Assembly (NCBI GenBank): GCA_035395685.1
Contig: DAOPBR010000031.1
Coordinates: 1 to 35,183 of the forward strand
Direction of reading: 5' to 3'
Length of the DNA: 35,183 bases
DNA from: JAKJGA01 sp029554345
GTDB lineage: Bacteria > Spirochaetota > UBA4802 > JAFGJZ01
Shown here: one piece after another, positions 16,003-24,081 of the stretch
Position numbering within the stretch: position 1 is the first letter of the stretch
Layout of the letters: the number at the start of each line of letters is the position of its first letter
The notes under the pieces: model-generated
Seen by the model: the letters and a program-made list of their open reading frames with translations, nothing else
What the model was told of the DNA's origin: nothing
Databases searched by the model: none
Program-made: the position numbers and the translations under genes

Positions 16003-17553
16003 ATGAAAAAATCTCTGCTTTTAATAATACTTTTTTCTCTTAATTTATATGCGGAAAAATTTAATCCGGACTATCTCTACGGCAAACATAAAACACCCAT
16101 TAATCTTTTCGGAGGTAAAACTTCAGAAGAATTAAACACTTCTATTGAAACAGTTTCACCCGAAGAGCTCAATCAGATACGGTACTATTCGGTATATGAT
16201 ATACTTAAACAGAGATTTACTGATTTGAAAGAGTATTCCGTCTTCATTAACGGAAATTTTATCGGAAATAATACAGATATTCTAAAAAACATGCCAAATT
16301 CGGTAATAGGAAGAATTGAAGTATCCGATAAAAACCACACAGCTTCGAACAGTATTCAAAAAAGAAAATCTATAAACATCATTACACAGGGTTCATGCGG
16401 AAATAATTCAATTCACTCAGTATATTTCTCAAACGGAAAAAGTTTAACTTCTGCTAATGCAAATTATACTTCCGGACTACTTGAAGTTAACTTCAACGCT
16501 GCCGTTTCGGCTGATAAAGAAATGTCAAACACGAAAAATAGTTTTAACGGAACAAAGAAAAATTCTGCAGATGCAATTGTATCTTCAGCAAAATATATTC
16601 ACTCTGATAAAATTCAAAGCAGTTTTAATTTATCTTACTTTGATCAAAAGAATAACAGCAATATCACCATGAATTCATCATATTCTTTGCTTTTTGAACC
16701 AAATCCTTTCATAGAAGCAAAAGGGATTTTATATATGTTAAATCAGACTGACGGGGATATAACTGACAAATCAAAATCATCAAAAGCTGTAATTATTTTC
16801 AATTTAACCCCTGATTTTACGACTGAGATTTCAGCCGGATTCGGCAGGTCCGACTTCAGAGAAAATCATGAAACCGCAAAACTCAATTTTCATAATTCAT
16901 TCGCAGGTATTTATTATACAAAAGAGCATTTTGAATTTAACTCATATTTTTCGGCAAAAGGATATACTTCTGAGAATGTTTTCTTTTCCGGCAATACTGA
17001 CATAGCTTTAAAATTATTGAACAAAAGTATAAAATTATTCACAGGCATATCCGGGGAGTCCAGTAATGGATTAAAAGAAATAATTTCCGATAAGGTTTTA
17101 TTTGATAATCCTGTAACTGAAACAAGCATCTATACAGGTTTTCAAATTACATATTACGATTATTTCTATTTAAAAAATATCCTTACAAAAATCTATACCA
17201 ATGAAGAGCGGAATAAATTCGATGTAAAAGGCAAAAGTCATTACGAAATAACCAATAATGCTTCTTTAAACCTACGGCTTATATCACTTGGGATAAACCA
17301 TATTCAAAAAATTAATTCAGGTAAAAAAACCGGGGATTTCTTTGCAACAGTTTCCGGACCCGGAAAAATGCAGCCATACTTTTCTGCTTCCGTAAAACTT
17401 TCCGGAAAAACAACTGATGACTGCATCGCAGGTGCAGAAGTGTCAATACCAGTTTACGACCTCAGGATAGAGGCCGGAATCACTGATATTCTAAACAAGG
17501 AAGATGGTACTGGAAACAGAGAACTTTCAGCAGGTATCTGCTACTATTTTTGA
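16003..17553 (+). CDS. Reduced TonB-receptor-like outer-membrane protein
   Basis: The 516-residue product has a short signal peptide (MKKSLLLIILFSLNLYAEKF) and a segment with the order of a TonB-receptor plug: ETVSPEELNQIRYYSVYDIL, then YSVFINGNF, NMPNSVIGRIEVSDKN and SINIITQG. These correspond to the 'VLIDG', 'IERIEV' and 'INIITK' positions of real receptors. The rest is beta-rich with alternating polar and aromatic residues and ends in a barrel-type terminal Phe (GICYYF). It is shorter than a normal receptor (600-700 residues) and the plug is degenerate, and no clear TonB box is seen. It is divergent from riboswitch-controlled btuB but not under that riboswitch. It may be a diverged receptor, an adhesin-like barrel or a partner of BtuB; this is undecided. 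Confidence 0.65.
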   Translation: MKKSLLLIILFSLNLYAEKFNPDYLYGKHKTPINLFGGKTSEELNTSIETVSPEELNQIRYYSVYDILKQRFTDLKEYSVFINGNFIGNNTDILKNMPNSVIGRIEVSDKNHTASNSIQKRKSINIITQGSCGNNSIHSVYFSNGKSLTSANANYTSGLLEVNFNAAVSADKEMSNTKNSFNGTKKNSADAIVSSAKYIHSDKIQSSFNLSYFDQKNNSNITMNSSYSLLFEPNPFIEAKGILYMLNQTDGDITDKSKSSKAVIIFNLTPDFTTEISAGFGRSDFRENHETAKLNFHNSFAGIYYTKEHFEFNSYFSAKGYTSENVFFSGNTDIALKLLNKSIKLFTGISGESSNGLKEIISDKVLFDNPVTETSIYTGFQITYYDYFYLKNILTKIYTNEERNKFDVKGKSHYEITNNASLNLRLISLGINHIQKINSGKKTGDFFATVSGPGKMQPYFSASVKLSGKTTDDCIAGAEVSIPVYDLRIEAGITDILNKEDGTGNRELSAGICYYF

Positions 17554-18368
17554 ATCTTTTGTTTTCTGCCCTTAGAATCCTTGTCTGCACTCAAAGTATT
17601 TTTAATTTTCTGAGAAGCCATGTTGTTCTCAGGAAAACGGCCTGCATCGCGTTTTAACTTATTTATTATTTCCGGCCAGCTTCTTTTTGTAACCATCCAT
17701 CTTGGAAGGTCAAAAAGATCATCATTCATATAAATAGGAACTTTCATATATCCGCGTCTAAGTGAAAACGAAGCGCGAAAACCGGCTTTTATAAGATGTT
17801 CTTTTGTTACAGGAGAAAAAACACCGAAAGGATAGGCATATATTCTAGTTTCTCTGCCGGAAACCTGATCCAACCATTTCTTTGAATGATATATCTCCCG
17901 GTTAAATGTCGCTCTATCATCATTATAAAGCTTTTCATTCACATACATATGATAATAACCGTGTCCGCCCAATGTTGCACCGCAATCCTGATAATATTTT
18001 AGATCATCAGATTTCAACGCATACTTAACCTTTCCGATTATTGCAGGAGATATAAATAAAACCGGTTTAATATTTTTCTTCATCAAAATTGATTCGTAAA
18101 TATTTTTTACACTGTGATTTCCGTCATCAATTGTCAGGAGAATATTTTTTTTACCGTATACTCTGTTTAAATAAATATCTTCCATACTGACGAAACGATA
18201 ACCTATTGATTCAATTTCAGTAATATGCTTCTCGAATTCGGCCGGAGAAATATCAGTATCCACTTTTTTCTTGTCTAAAAAAGTGTGGTAACACAAAACA
18301 AAAACCTCGCCCTGCGAAAAAAGCAACACAGGAAATAACAAGAATAAAGAAATCAAAAACCTGAACAT
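17544..18368 (-). CDS. Exported polysaccharide deacetylase-family protein
   Basis: The 274-residue protein has a signal peptide (MFRFLISLFLLFPVLLFSQG) and a NodB-type deacetylase domain. VLCYHTFLD marks the first strand, LLTIDDGNHSVKNIYE is the metal-binding motif (normally TFDDG), LGGHGYYHMYVN stands for the HxxxH ligand box, and RIYAYPFGVFSPVTKEHL is the downstream motif with catalytic Arg/Pro features. The family removes acetyl or N-acetyl groups from sugars in peptidoglycan, chitin-like or exopolysaccharide chains; the substrate here is unknown. The first Asp-Asp and the two His are kept, so it may be active. It follows the TPR gene by 11 bases in one operon, and its end overlaps the barrel gene by ten bases on the other strand. 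Confidence 0.82.
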   Translation of the reverse strand: MFRFLISLFLLFPVLLFSQGEVFVLCYHTFLDKKKVDTDISPAEFEKHITEIESIGYRFVSMEDIYLNRVYGKKNILLTIDDGNHSVKNIYESILMKKNIKPVLFISPAIIGKVKYALKSDDLKYYQDCGATLGGHGYYHMYVNEKLYNDDRATFNREIYHSKKWLDQVSGRETRIYAYPFGVFSPVTKEHLIKAGFRASFSLRRGYMKVPIYMNDDLFDLPRWMVTKRSWPEIINKLKRDAGRFPENNMASQKIKNTLSADKDSKGRKQKIQK

Positions 18369-18379
18369 ACTGCCTCAAA

Positions 18380-18841
18380 CTATTTTATTATATTCTGAAC
18401 ATCAAGCTGCATTCTCGCATCTGATGCGGATTGAAACGCAGAATACTCACTGATGATGGTAGTGAATACTTTTTCAGCATCTGCTTTCATTCCCATCTTA
18501 CGATAGCATATACCTGCATTATAATAGGCCCGCACACCCTCTTCCGTATCACTGAATTCTTCAAAATGCGCAAGATAAATTTTAAGCGCTTTCCGGTAAT
18601 CGTACCGCATAAAGTAAATTCCGGCGAGATAATCAAAAGCGGTTTCGCGGTGCGAACCGTCCTCATACACTTCAAGATATTCCTGAAGAAGAATTAAAGC
18701 TTTATCATACTGTTCGAGTCTAAAAAACTGATATGCATTATCAAAACGCATATCATCACTTGCTTTTTCAAAAGCCGAATCAGACCCGGCGTTAAGCCCT
18801 AACGAAAAAAGCAATGACATAAATAGTATTATTTTTTTCAT
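18380..18841 (-). CDS. Periplasmic TPR protein (YbgF/BamD-like)
   Basis: This 153-residue product has a signal peptide (MKKIILFMSLLFSLGLNAG) and then about three tetratricopeptide units: FRLEQYDKALILLQEYLEVY, RYDYRKALKIYLAHFEEF and YYNAGICYRKMGMKADAEKV. The layout, with 'EYSAFQSASDARMQL' at the end, recalls CpoB/YbgF and BamD-type periplasmic helpers. It is probably a protein-protein adaptor in the envelope. A TTGGAGC ribosome site precedes the ATG. It starts a two-gene operon with the deacetylase and has its own promoter region with an inverted repeat. Confidence 0.7.
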   Translation of the reverse strand: MKKIILFMSLLFSLGLNAGSDSAFEKASDDMRFDNAYQFFRLEQYDKALILLQEYLEVYEDGSHRETAFDYLAGIYFMRYDYRKALKIYLAHFEEFSDTEEGVRAYYNAGICYRKMGMKADAEKVFTTIISEYSAFQSASDARMQLDVQNIIK

Positions 18842-18882
18842 TTTGCTCCAAAAAAGGATTTTTTATCCGTTAAGGATAATAT

Positions 18883-18897
18883 ATTATGTCACATAAT
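18883..18897. promoter_or_regulatory. 7-1-7 inverted repeat, putative operator
   Basis: ATTATGT-C-ACATAAT is a perfect palindrome with seven-base arms and one central base. On the minus strand it sits between a possible -35 (TTGCAG, near 18904) and a -10 (TATATT, near 18881), upstream of the TPR-deacetylase operon. The 7-1-7 form recalls Fur/PerR-type operators, but the sequence is not a known consensus. Confidence 0.45.
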
Positions 18898-18931
18898 AAT
18901 TCTGCAATAACTTTTTAAACTATGTTAAAAT

Positions 18932-18967
18932 ATTTACCGGAAAGCCGTAAACAGCATTCCGGTAAAT
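18932..18967 (-). terminator. Terminator after the lipoprotein operon
   Basis: ATTTACCGGAA (18932-18942) pairs perfectly with TTCCGGTAAAT (18957-18967) with a 14-base loop. The minus-strand transcript continues into a T/A-rich stretch (ATTTTAAC). It lies 28 bases past the stop of the gene at 18995. Confidence 0.65.
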
Positions 18968-18994
18968 AGAAATTTCATTTTAAAATAGTTAAAA

Positions 18995-19765
18995 TCACTG
19001 AATTTCTACATCTTCATTCGGAACTTTTTCGGCATCTTGTTCAGTTTCTGCTTCAACATCAGCATTTTCTTCAGACTGGCCTTCTTCCTTCTTCTCGTTG
19101 AGAGCTTTTCTCTTTGCAATATTCGCAAGTAGTATATCGCGAGCCTCGGAAATATCAGTCTTTTTTGAAGTTGAAAATAGAAGAACTACATCACCTGTAA
19201 AAACGCTCATAAACGGGAAATCGACATAAGAAATATCTCCGAATTTTTCAATAGAAACATCGGCACCTTTGGTATTATCTGCTGTTAATATTTTACATAC
19301 AGCAGGTACCATTTTCTTTCCAAACATCATTCTGTATTTAACCGATGCCATCATCATATTCGCCATTTTATCGCTTTCAGTATTTCCGCCATCTTTTTCA
19401 TTTTTAAAAATAAAAAGATACTGACCTGCTTTATCCTTATAAGGAATAAGACCAAACGGCATATCTTCTATACGCTTTTTGATAGCCGATTCCGGTGCCG
19501 ATATATCTATAATCATATGCTGATCAAACTGTGTATTTACGGTCGATGTTTTAATTTTAAAACCAAGTTCTTTTAATTTCGGATTATTCTGAAATGAGTC
19601 TTTTTGCGGAAGAGAAGTTTCATTTTTCGCAAATTCTTTTGAAAAAGAAACTCTCATTTTTGAAGAAAAAACTCCTTTGTCGACTTCAAAATACTGAATG
19701 ATGTCAAAACAACCTGAACAAAATAACAAAACAAGAAAAATCAACGGAAGAGCTGTCTTTTTCAT
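18995..19765 (-). CDS. Lipoprotein of unknown function
   Basis: A 256-residue protein with a lipobox LLFCSGC near residue 19, so Cys19 would be lipidated and the protein anchored in the inner or outer membrane. The centre has no motif I recognise; it contains mixed alpha-beta sequence such as KELGFKIKTSTVNTQFDQHM and SVKYRMMFGKKMVPAVCKIL. The last 35 residues are a highly acidic Glu/Asp/Gln-rich tail (EEGQSEENADVEAETEQD), which is probably disordered. A good AAGAGGTGA site precedes the start. It is the last of three lipoprotein genes in one operon and ends before a hairpin terminator. Function unknown. Confidence 0.6.
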   Translation of the reverse strand: MKKTALPLIFLVLLFCSGCFDIIQYFEVDKGVFSSKMRVSFSKEFAKNETSLPQKDSFQNNPKLKELGFKIKTSTVNTQFDQHMIIDISAPESAIKKRIEDMPFGLIPYKDKAGQYLFIFKNEKDGGNTESDKMANMMMASVKYRMMFGKKMVPAVCKILTADNTKGADVSIEKFGDISYVDFPFMSVFTGDVVLLFSTSKKTDISEARDILLANIAKRKALNEKKEEGQSEENADVEAETEQDAEKVPNEDVEIQ

Positions 19766-19776
19766 ATAATCACCTC

Positions 19777-20286
19777 TTATTTTTTTTCAAAGCTTAACGT
19801 AAATTCACCGCTATTTCCCGAAGCCGACTTGTGATTTAATTCTATTATCAGAATTCTATCGTTTAACGAATCAAAATAAATAAAATCAGGCTTCGGCTGA
19901 TCAATATTATTAACCTTCTCATAAGATCCTTTTTTTTCGTTAAGAACATATTTCTCAACCTTAATAAGATGTCTGTTATTCTCAAGTTTGAATTCTACAT
20001 GCTTGTCCTGCGATTCAAGACCTATGGTACTTCTTCCGGCTTCAACCTTATTTAGAAACACTTTATAAAAACATCTTCTATCGTCATTTGGATTATTTAC
20101 CGTGGAATCTTTAATAATAAGTTTAACATTATAATTATACGGAAGCTTAAACTCTGAGCCTGAAATCCCTGAAGGATTTGTATTTGATGCTGATCCGCTT
20201 AAAATAACCGGATCTTTTTTCATTACTGAACTTCCTCCCGAACAGGCAGCTGCAGCCGCCAGAAACCAAATAAATATCATTTTCAT
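19777..20286 (-). CDS. Small lipoprotein of unknown function
   Basis: The product is about 169 residues, starting MKMIFIWFLAAAAACSGGSS after an initial Met-Lys pair or directly at the ATG. The lipobox AAAC makes it a lipoprotein. The mature part is beta-strand-rich with charged turns (KLPYNYNVKLIIKDST, FYKVFLNKVEAGRST, FIYFDSLNDRILIIELNHKS), suggesting a small sandwich domain, possibly of the same general shape as PPC-type modules. A GTG at 20292 is possible but AGAGG at about five bases before the ATG at 20286 supports the latter. The end of the PPC gene is only two bases away upstream, and the next lipoprotein gene begins 11 bases downstream. Function unknown. Confidence 0.6.
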   Translation of the reverse strand: MKMIFIWFLAAAAACSGGSSVMKKDPVILSGSASNTNPSGISGSEFKLPYNYNVKLIIKDSTVNNPNDDRRCFYKVFLNKVEAGRSTIGLESQDKHVEFKLENNRHLIKVEKYVLNEKKGSYEKVNNIDQPKPDFIYFDSLNDRILIIELNHKSASGNSGEFTLSFEKK

Positions 20287-20288
20287 AT

Positions 20289-21809
20289 TCACCTCTGTTT
20301 TATCATATCAATGCTGTAATCTGAATCAGAAACACTTCCTGAAAATTCAACAATCAAATAAGCAGAAACATCTATAGTTTCTGAAAATTCTATTTCAGAT
20401 GATCCTTTTACAGATACGGTTTTTACCCTGTAACCAAGGGCATCCGTAACCGAAACAGTCATCTCGGTATCATCAATACCTCTTATTTTAAATTTTATTT
20501 TCTCTCTAGATCCCAGATTAATTTTGTAATAATCCTTATCGCCGCTGTAAGAATAATACCCTTTAACTGAATTTTCAACTGCTTCTGCTGATTTGATACT
20601 GTCATTAGGCTCAGTTTCAAATTCCTTTTCCGCCTCATATTCGGAAATGGAAACGGTATAATCCTGAGGTTCCGATGTATGTTTTGATGAAACTGATATA
20701 TAATAACCTCCGTCACAAAATATATTGGGGAAAATAATTGAGCCCGAAGCATTATCCGAAGAATATAATTTCCTGTATGATTTGTCAAATATGGAAGCCT
20801 TAACAGACTTGCCGAGAACTGAAACGGAATAAAATCTTCCTGATTCACTTGATCTGAAAAAATAATCAATATCTTTCGAATCAGATACTGTACCTGATAT
20901 TTTATCCTGAAGCGGATTGGCTTTTCCAAAATCATCATTGCTTTCAAGTTCTCTATCCGGAGAAAAATCACCTTTCTTCAGCGAAAAGAAATATTTTTCT
21001 TCGGAATTTTCGGTCATAGATTTCGAATATATCCGAATGAAATAATTTCCGCTCTTCATGAGCCCCAATCCGCTTACTGATTCAGCTTTACCCTCACCGG
21101 CAAAATCTGCCGTAAAAACAGAATTGCCGTCGGCATCACATATTTCTATAACGGAATTAATACCTTTTACAGCGCTCAAAGAAATATCAATGACTGCCGG
21201 ATTTTCTTCTGAAGCATCTACTGAAAAATAAAAAATATCCTCTTCTCTGTACCTTCCTTTACTATTCTGATTGAGTTTGTTAAAAGCAGGTGAGAAATAT
21301 CCTGTAATTTCTGATCCATAATCAATTTTCTGTGCTGAATCAAAAAAATCATTAGGTTCAATTTCTGAGACTGAACTGTCTGATGGATAAACGGATAGAA
21401 TATACTCTGCCGAATCATCCCCCTTTTTTTCATCTCGCTCACCATGACTGACAGCTATATAATATTTACCTTTTGGAAGATTTAGATTCGCTATCTTTTC
21501 AGGCGAAGATTTACGCGCATCATCGACATATTTAATTACAGCTCCTTCTCCGCCGGAGGCTGAAAAAACACCGAAAGCATGATTGATTCCCTTTAGAGCA
21601 GAAACTTCGATTCTAACATTAACTTCAGAGTCCGTAGTAAATGTGAAATAATCTTTATCTGAAGCAGATGAAATCTTTCCTTTCACTTCAGATTTGATAT
21701 TTATCTCATTAGCTTCATTCAAATTATTGTTCGGTTCAACTTCAAATTGTATCTTGCGGGAACATTCAGCCGAAAAAACAATTATCAGCAATAGCAAAAT
21801 GTATTTCAT
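20289..21809 (-). CDS. Lipoprotein with four PPC-like repeats
   Basis: The product is about 506 residues. The signal ends in LLLIIVFSAEC, a lipobox. Four similar modules of roughly 110-130 residues each begin with an 'E-EPND/N-A' motif: EVEPNNNLNEANEI, EIEPNDFFDSAQKI, ELESNDDFGKANPL and ETEPNDSIKSAEAV. Each is followed by a 'G.....D.D.F.F' strand (SASDKDYFTF, REEDIFYFSV, DSKDIDYFFR, SGDKDYYKIN). That is the pattern of bacterial pre-peptidase C-terminal (PPC) beta-sandwich domains, which usually trail secreted proteases. Here no peptidase domain is present. An ATG at 21809 with GGAG seven bases upstream is preferred over an open-frame start further upstream. It leads a three-lipoprotein operon; a binding or surface role is inferred. 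Confidence 0.75.
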   Translation of the reverse strand: MKYILLLLIIVFSAECSRKIQFEVEPNNNLNEANEINIKSEVKGKISSASDKDYFTFTTDSEVNVRIEVSALKGINHAFGVFSASGGEGAVIKYVDDARKSSPEKIANLNLPKGKYYIAVSHGERDEKKGDDSAEYILSVYPSDSSVSEIEPNDFFDSAQKIDYGSEITGYFSPAFNKLNQNSKGRYREEDIFYFSVDASEENPAVIDISLSAVKGINSVIEICDADGNSVFTADFAGEGKAESVSGLGLMKSGNYFIRIYSKSMTENSEEKYFFSLKKGDFSPDRELESNDDFGKANPLQDKISGTVSDSKDIDYFFRSSESGRFYSVSVLGKSVKASIFDKSYRKLYSSDNASGSIIFPNIFCDGGYYISVSSKHTSEPQDYTVSISEYEAEKEFETEPNDSIKSAEAVENSVKGYYSYSGDKDYYKINLGSREKIKFKIRGIDDTEMTVSVTDALGYRVKTVSVKGSSEIEFSETIDVSAYLIVEFSGSVSDSDYSIDMIKQR

Positions 21810-22029
21810 CTTCAACTCCATGAATTTCAGAATAACCAATACACAAAAGAAGCGCAAGTATTTTTAATTTAGACATAATGATATAATGGAAAACATTATA
21901 TTTCATATTTATCGATTTAATAATAATCGTTTTTAATTCAAATAGTAAGTAATTTCGATTATATCAATATTTTTATAACTATTGATAAACTTTATTATTC
22001 TGTTTTTCAACAAATTGTTAGAAAAATAT

Positions 22030-22066
22030 TTGACAATAATCTCTATTTCTTTTTTATGGATATATA
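22030..22066 (+). promoter_or_regulatory. Possible promoter of tRNA-Gly
   Basis: TTGACA (22030-22035) is a perfect -35 box. Candidate -10 boxes are TATGGA (22055-22060, spacer 19) and TATATA (22061-22066, spacer 25), both a few bases before the tRNA at 22074. The spacing is longer than ideal, so confidence is modest. Confidence 0.4.
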
Positions 22067-22073
22067 AGCAATT

Positions 22074-22144
22074 GCGGGTGTAGTTCAATGGTAGAACTTC
22101 AGCCTTCCAAGCTGATTGCGTGGGTTCGATTCCCACTACCCGCT
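22074..22144 (+). tRNA. tRNA-Gly (anticodon TCC)
   Basis: The acceptor GCGGGTG pairs with TACCCGC (last pair G-T), the D arm has GTTCAATGGTAGAAC, the anticodon stem TCAGC/GCTGA surrounds loop CTTCCAA with TCC, and the T arm is GTGGG-TTCGATT-CCCAC. CCA is not encoded. An isolated single gene with its own terminator right behind it. Confidence 0.97.
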
Positions 22145-22148
22145 CATA

Positions 22149-22178
22149 ATACCCCGGTTAAACCGGGGTATTTTTTTA
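22149..22178 (+). terminator. Rho-independent terminator of tRNA-Gly
   Basis: ATACCCCGGT pairs with ACCGGGGTAT around a tiny A-rich loop (22149-22171), followed by a run of seven T. It begins five bases after the tRNA. Confidence 0.95.
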
Positions 22179-22195
22179 TTATTTTCAAATTATAA

Positions 22196-22221
22196 AAAAG
22201 CCGCTTTGAAGAGCGGCTTTT
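22196..22221 (-). terminator. Terminator of the epimerase gene
   Basis: AAAAGCCGCT (22196-22205) pairs with AGCGGCTTTT (22212-22221) around a six-base loop; on the minus strand it ends in a T run. It lies nine bases past the epimerase stop codon. Confidence 0.9.
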
Positions 22222-22229
22222 AAATTCAA

Positions 22230-23210
22230 TTATAAGTAAAAATTCTTATACCATTTAACAAAACGCGAAAGACCTTCCTCTATTGATGTTTTCGGCTTCC
22301 ATCCGGTTTTAGAGTTTAGCAGTGAAATATCTGCAAATGTTGCGTATACGTCACCCGGCTGCATCGGCATATATTTCTTTAACGCTTTTGTTCCGAGATT
22401 TTTTTCAAGAACCTCAATGAAATACTCAAGCTTAACGGGATTATTGTTTCCGATGTTATAAACTATATGTTTTGCACCGCTTTCAGCAGAATAACCCGGT
22501 TGAGGAATATGAGAAGCCACCGACATTATGCCGGAAACAATATCATCCACAAAAGTAAAATCTCTCAGCATATCACCGTTATTATAAACCTCTATTTCCT
22601 GACCTTGAACAATTTTATCTGTAAATTTAAAATAAGCCATATCAGGCCTTCCGTATTCACCGTAAACTGTAAAAAACCTAAGCCCGCTTGCAGGAATATC
22701 GAAAAGATGAGAATAACAGTGAGCCATAAGCTCATTGCTTTTTTTCGTAGCTGCATATAACGATATGGGATTATCGACGTAATCGCTTTCCGAAAATGGA
22801 GTTTTTTTATTCGCTCCGTAAACCGATGAACTTGAGGCATAAACCAAATGCTTCACCGGATTATTTCTGCATCCTTCAAGGATAGACAAAAATCCGTCAA
22901 TATTACTTCCTATATAGGCTGAGGGATTATCGAGCGAATATCGAACACCTGCTTGAGCAGCAAGGTTTATTACAACGTCAAACTTTTCTTTACTGAAAAG
23001 CTTTAGGATGAAATCCCTATCAGAAATATCATTATGATGAAAACTGTAGTTCTTATTTTTAGAAAGAATTTCATTTCTTGCGGATTTTAGGCTTACCGGA
23101 TAATAAGAATTAAGATTATCGACTCCGACTATCTCATGACCATCTTTCAAAAGAAGCTTTGAAAGATGAAATCCGATGAATCCGGCTGAACCAGTTACCA
23201 AATATTTCAT
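22230..23210 (-). CDS. NAD-dependent sugar-nucleotide epimerase, UDP-glucuronate 4-epimerase-like
   Basis: A cytosolic 326-residue short-chain dehydrogenase/reductase. The NAD-binding site is GSAGFIGFHLSKLL at residues 7-20, followed by VDNLNSYYPVSLKSAR, a segment characteristic of UDP-glucuronate 4-epimerases (GalE branch). VINLAAQAGVRYSL, YASSSSVYG and the catalytic YAATK (Tyr-x-x-x-Lys) follow, and then GLRFFTVYGEYGRPDMA and DFTFVDDIVSG. It would make UDP-galacturonate-type precursors for surface polysaccharide; GDP-sugar or UDP-glucose epimerisation is less likely but not excluded. GAGG precedes the ATG. A strong hairpin of the upstream gene sits only about 20 bases before its ATG, so it depends on readthrough or a tightly placed own promoter. 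Confidence 0.87.
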   Translation of the reverse strand: MKYLVTGSAGFIGFHLSKLLLKDGHEIVGVDNLNSYYPVSLKSARNEILSKNKNYSFHHNDISDRDFILKLFSKEKFDVVINLAAQAGVRYSLDNPSAYIGSNIDGFLSILEGCRNNPVKHLVYASSSSVYGANKKTPFSESDYVDNPISLYAATKKSNELMAHCYSHLFDIPASGLRFFTVYGEYGRPDMAYFKFTDKIVQGQEIEVYNNGDMLRDFTFVDDIVSGIMSVASHIPQPGYSAESGAKHIVYNIGNNNPVKLEYFIEVLEKNLGTKALKKYMPMQPGDVYATFADISLLNSKTGWKPKTSIEEGLSRFVKWYKNFYL

Positions 23211-23229
23211 TATTTTGCCTCAAACGTAA

Positions 23230-23253
23230 AATAAGCGGCCTGAGCCGCTTATT
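23230..23253 (-). terminator. Hairpin between the exported-protein gene and the epimerase gene
   Basis: AATAAGCGGC (23230-23239) and GCCGCTTATT (23244-23253) pair perfectly with a CTGA loop; minus-strand transcription runs into TTTTAC. It terminates or attenuates the upstream gene just ahead of the epimerase. Confidence 0.75.
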
Positions 23254-23294
23254 CATTCGCCTAAATCATTATAAACTGTCAATGAGATATTGAT

Positions 23295-23990
23295 TTAATA
23301 ATTTGTCGAATTTTTTAGAATATTCTGCATAATCGCATCACTGTCTTTTATTCCTTTCTGGTATGTTTCGCCGATGCTCAATATCAGCGAATAGAAATAC
23401 TCGAGATGCGGAATATAAAAATCTCTTTTGATATTGTTTCTTATTGGAAATGCAGTTGTGTTTCGGATCTCGCCTAATGGTTTACTTCCAGTACGTATCT
23501 TATCATTCACTGAATGGTTAAAAGTTACATCGTCAGTTCCTGCCGATAAAGGAGTTGGATCAACTATAGTTATAATATTAGTTGTAAACTTACTGTTTTC
23601 TTTCTCATATATTATTGATTCTATTTTAGATACGCTGTCTCCGGAAAGATAAAGTTTCATTTTCTTTTCTCTGCTTCCATTCAACTTACCAGAAACTTCA
23701 TCCTTTAGAATAAAATAACGGGTAATAAGAATATAACCGTCTTTTGCCTCATAAGAAACCTGAAAAGGAAGAACAGGGATTTCTTTTGCAGATGCAAGAT
23801 TATATTTTTTAACCGTATCCGCAATTTTTTTTGAAAGATCAAGTATTTGATTATCAAGATCCTTTGCTTCATTCAATAGACTTTCAGATGTCAGAGATTT
23901 ATCAGTACCTTCTGATTTTTTTTCCTGTGATTTCAGTGCCGAAAAAGAAAAAACAATAACCGTAAACATTAAACAAAATAATAAACGCAT
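23295..23990 (-). CDS. Exported protein of unknown function
   Basis: The 231-residue product begins with a signal peptide (MRLLFCLMFTVIVFSFSALK). A short helical, probably coiled-coil region follows (LLNEAKDLDNQILDLSKKIA, about residues 38-57). The remaining 170 residues are beta-rich with charged surface residues, for example VSYEAKDGYILITRYFILKD and KLYLSGDSVSKIESIIYEKE. No catalytic motif is apparent and the family is not recognised. The start is supported by a GGAGG-type site near 24000. It lies 91 bases downstream of cinA on the same strand. A hairpin follows its stop. Likely periplasmic or surface-associated; function unknown. Confidence 0.55.
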   Translation of the reverse strand: MRLLFCLMFTVIVFSFSALKSQEKKSEGTDKSLTSESLLNEAKDLDNQILDLSKKIADTVKKYNLASAKEIPVLPFQVSYEAKDGYILITRYFILKDEVSGKLNGSREKKMKLYLSGDSVSKIESIIYEKENSKFTTNIITIVDPTPLSAGTDDVTFNHSVNDKIRTGSKPLGEIRNTTAFPIRNNIKRDFYIPHLEYFYSLILSIGETYQKGIKDSDAIMQNILKNSTNY

Positions 23991-24081
23991 TGAACTACCT
24001 CCGGTAACCTATCATAAACTTAAATCAATAAATATCAACTTTTTTCTATATCAGTCAACTGAAAACTGCAAGTCTTTTTCA

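Noticed and set aside
20289..21809. Secreted protease
   Set aside because: The PPC-type repeats suggest one, but no catalytic motif of any peptidase family is visible.
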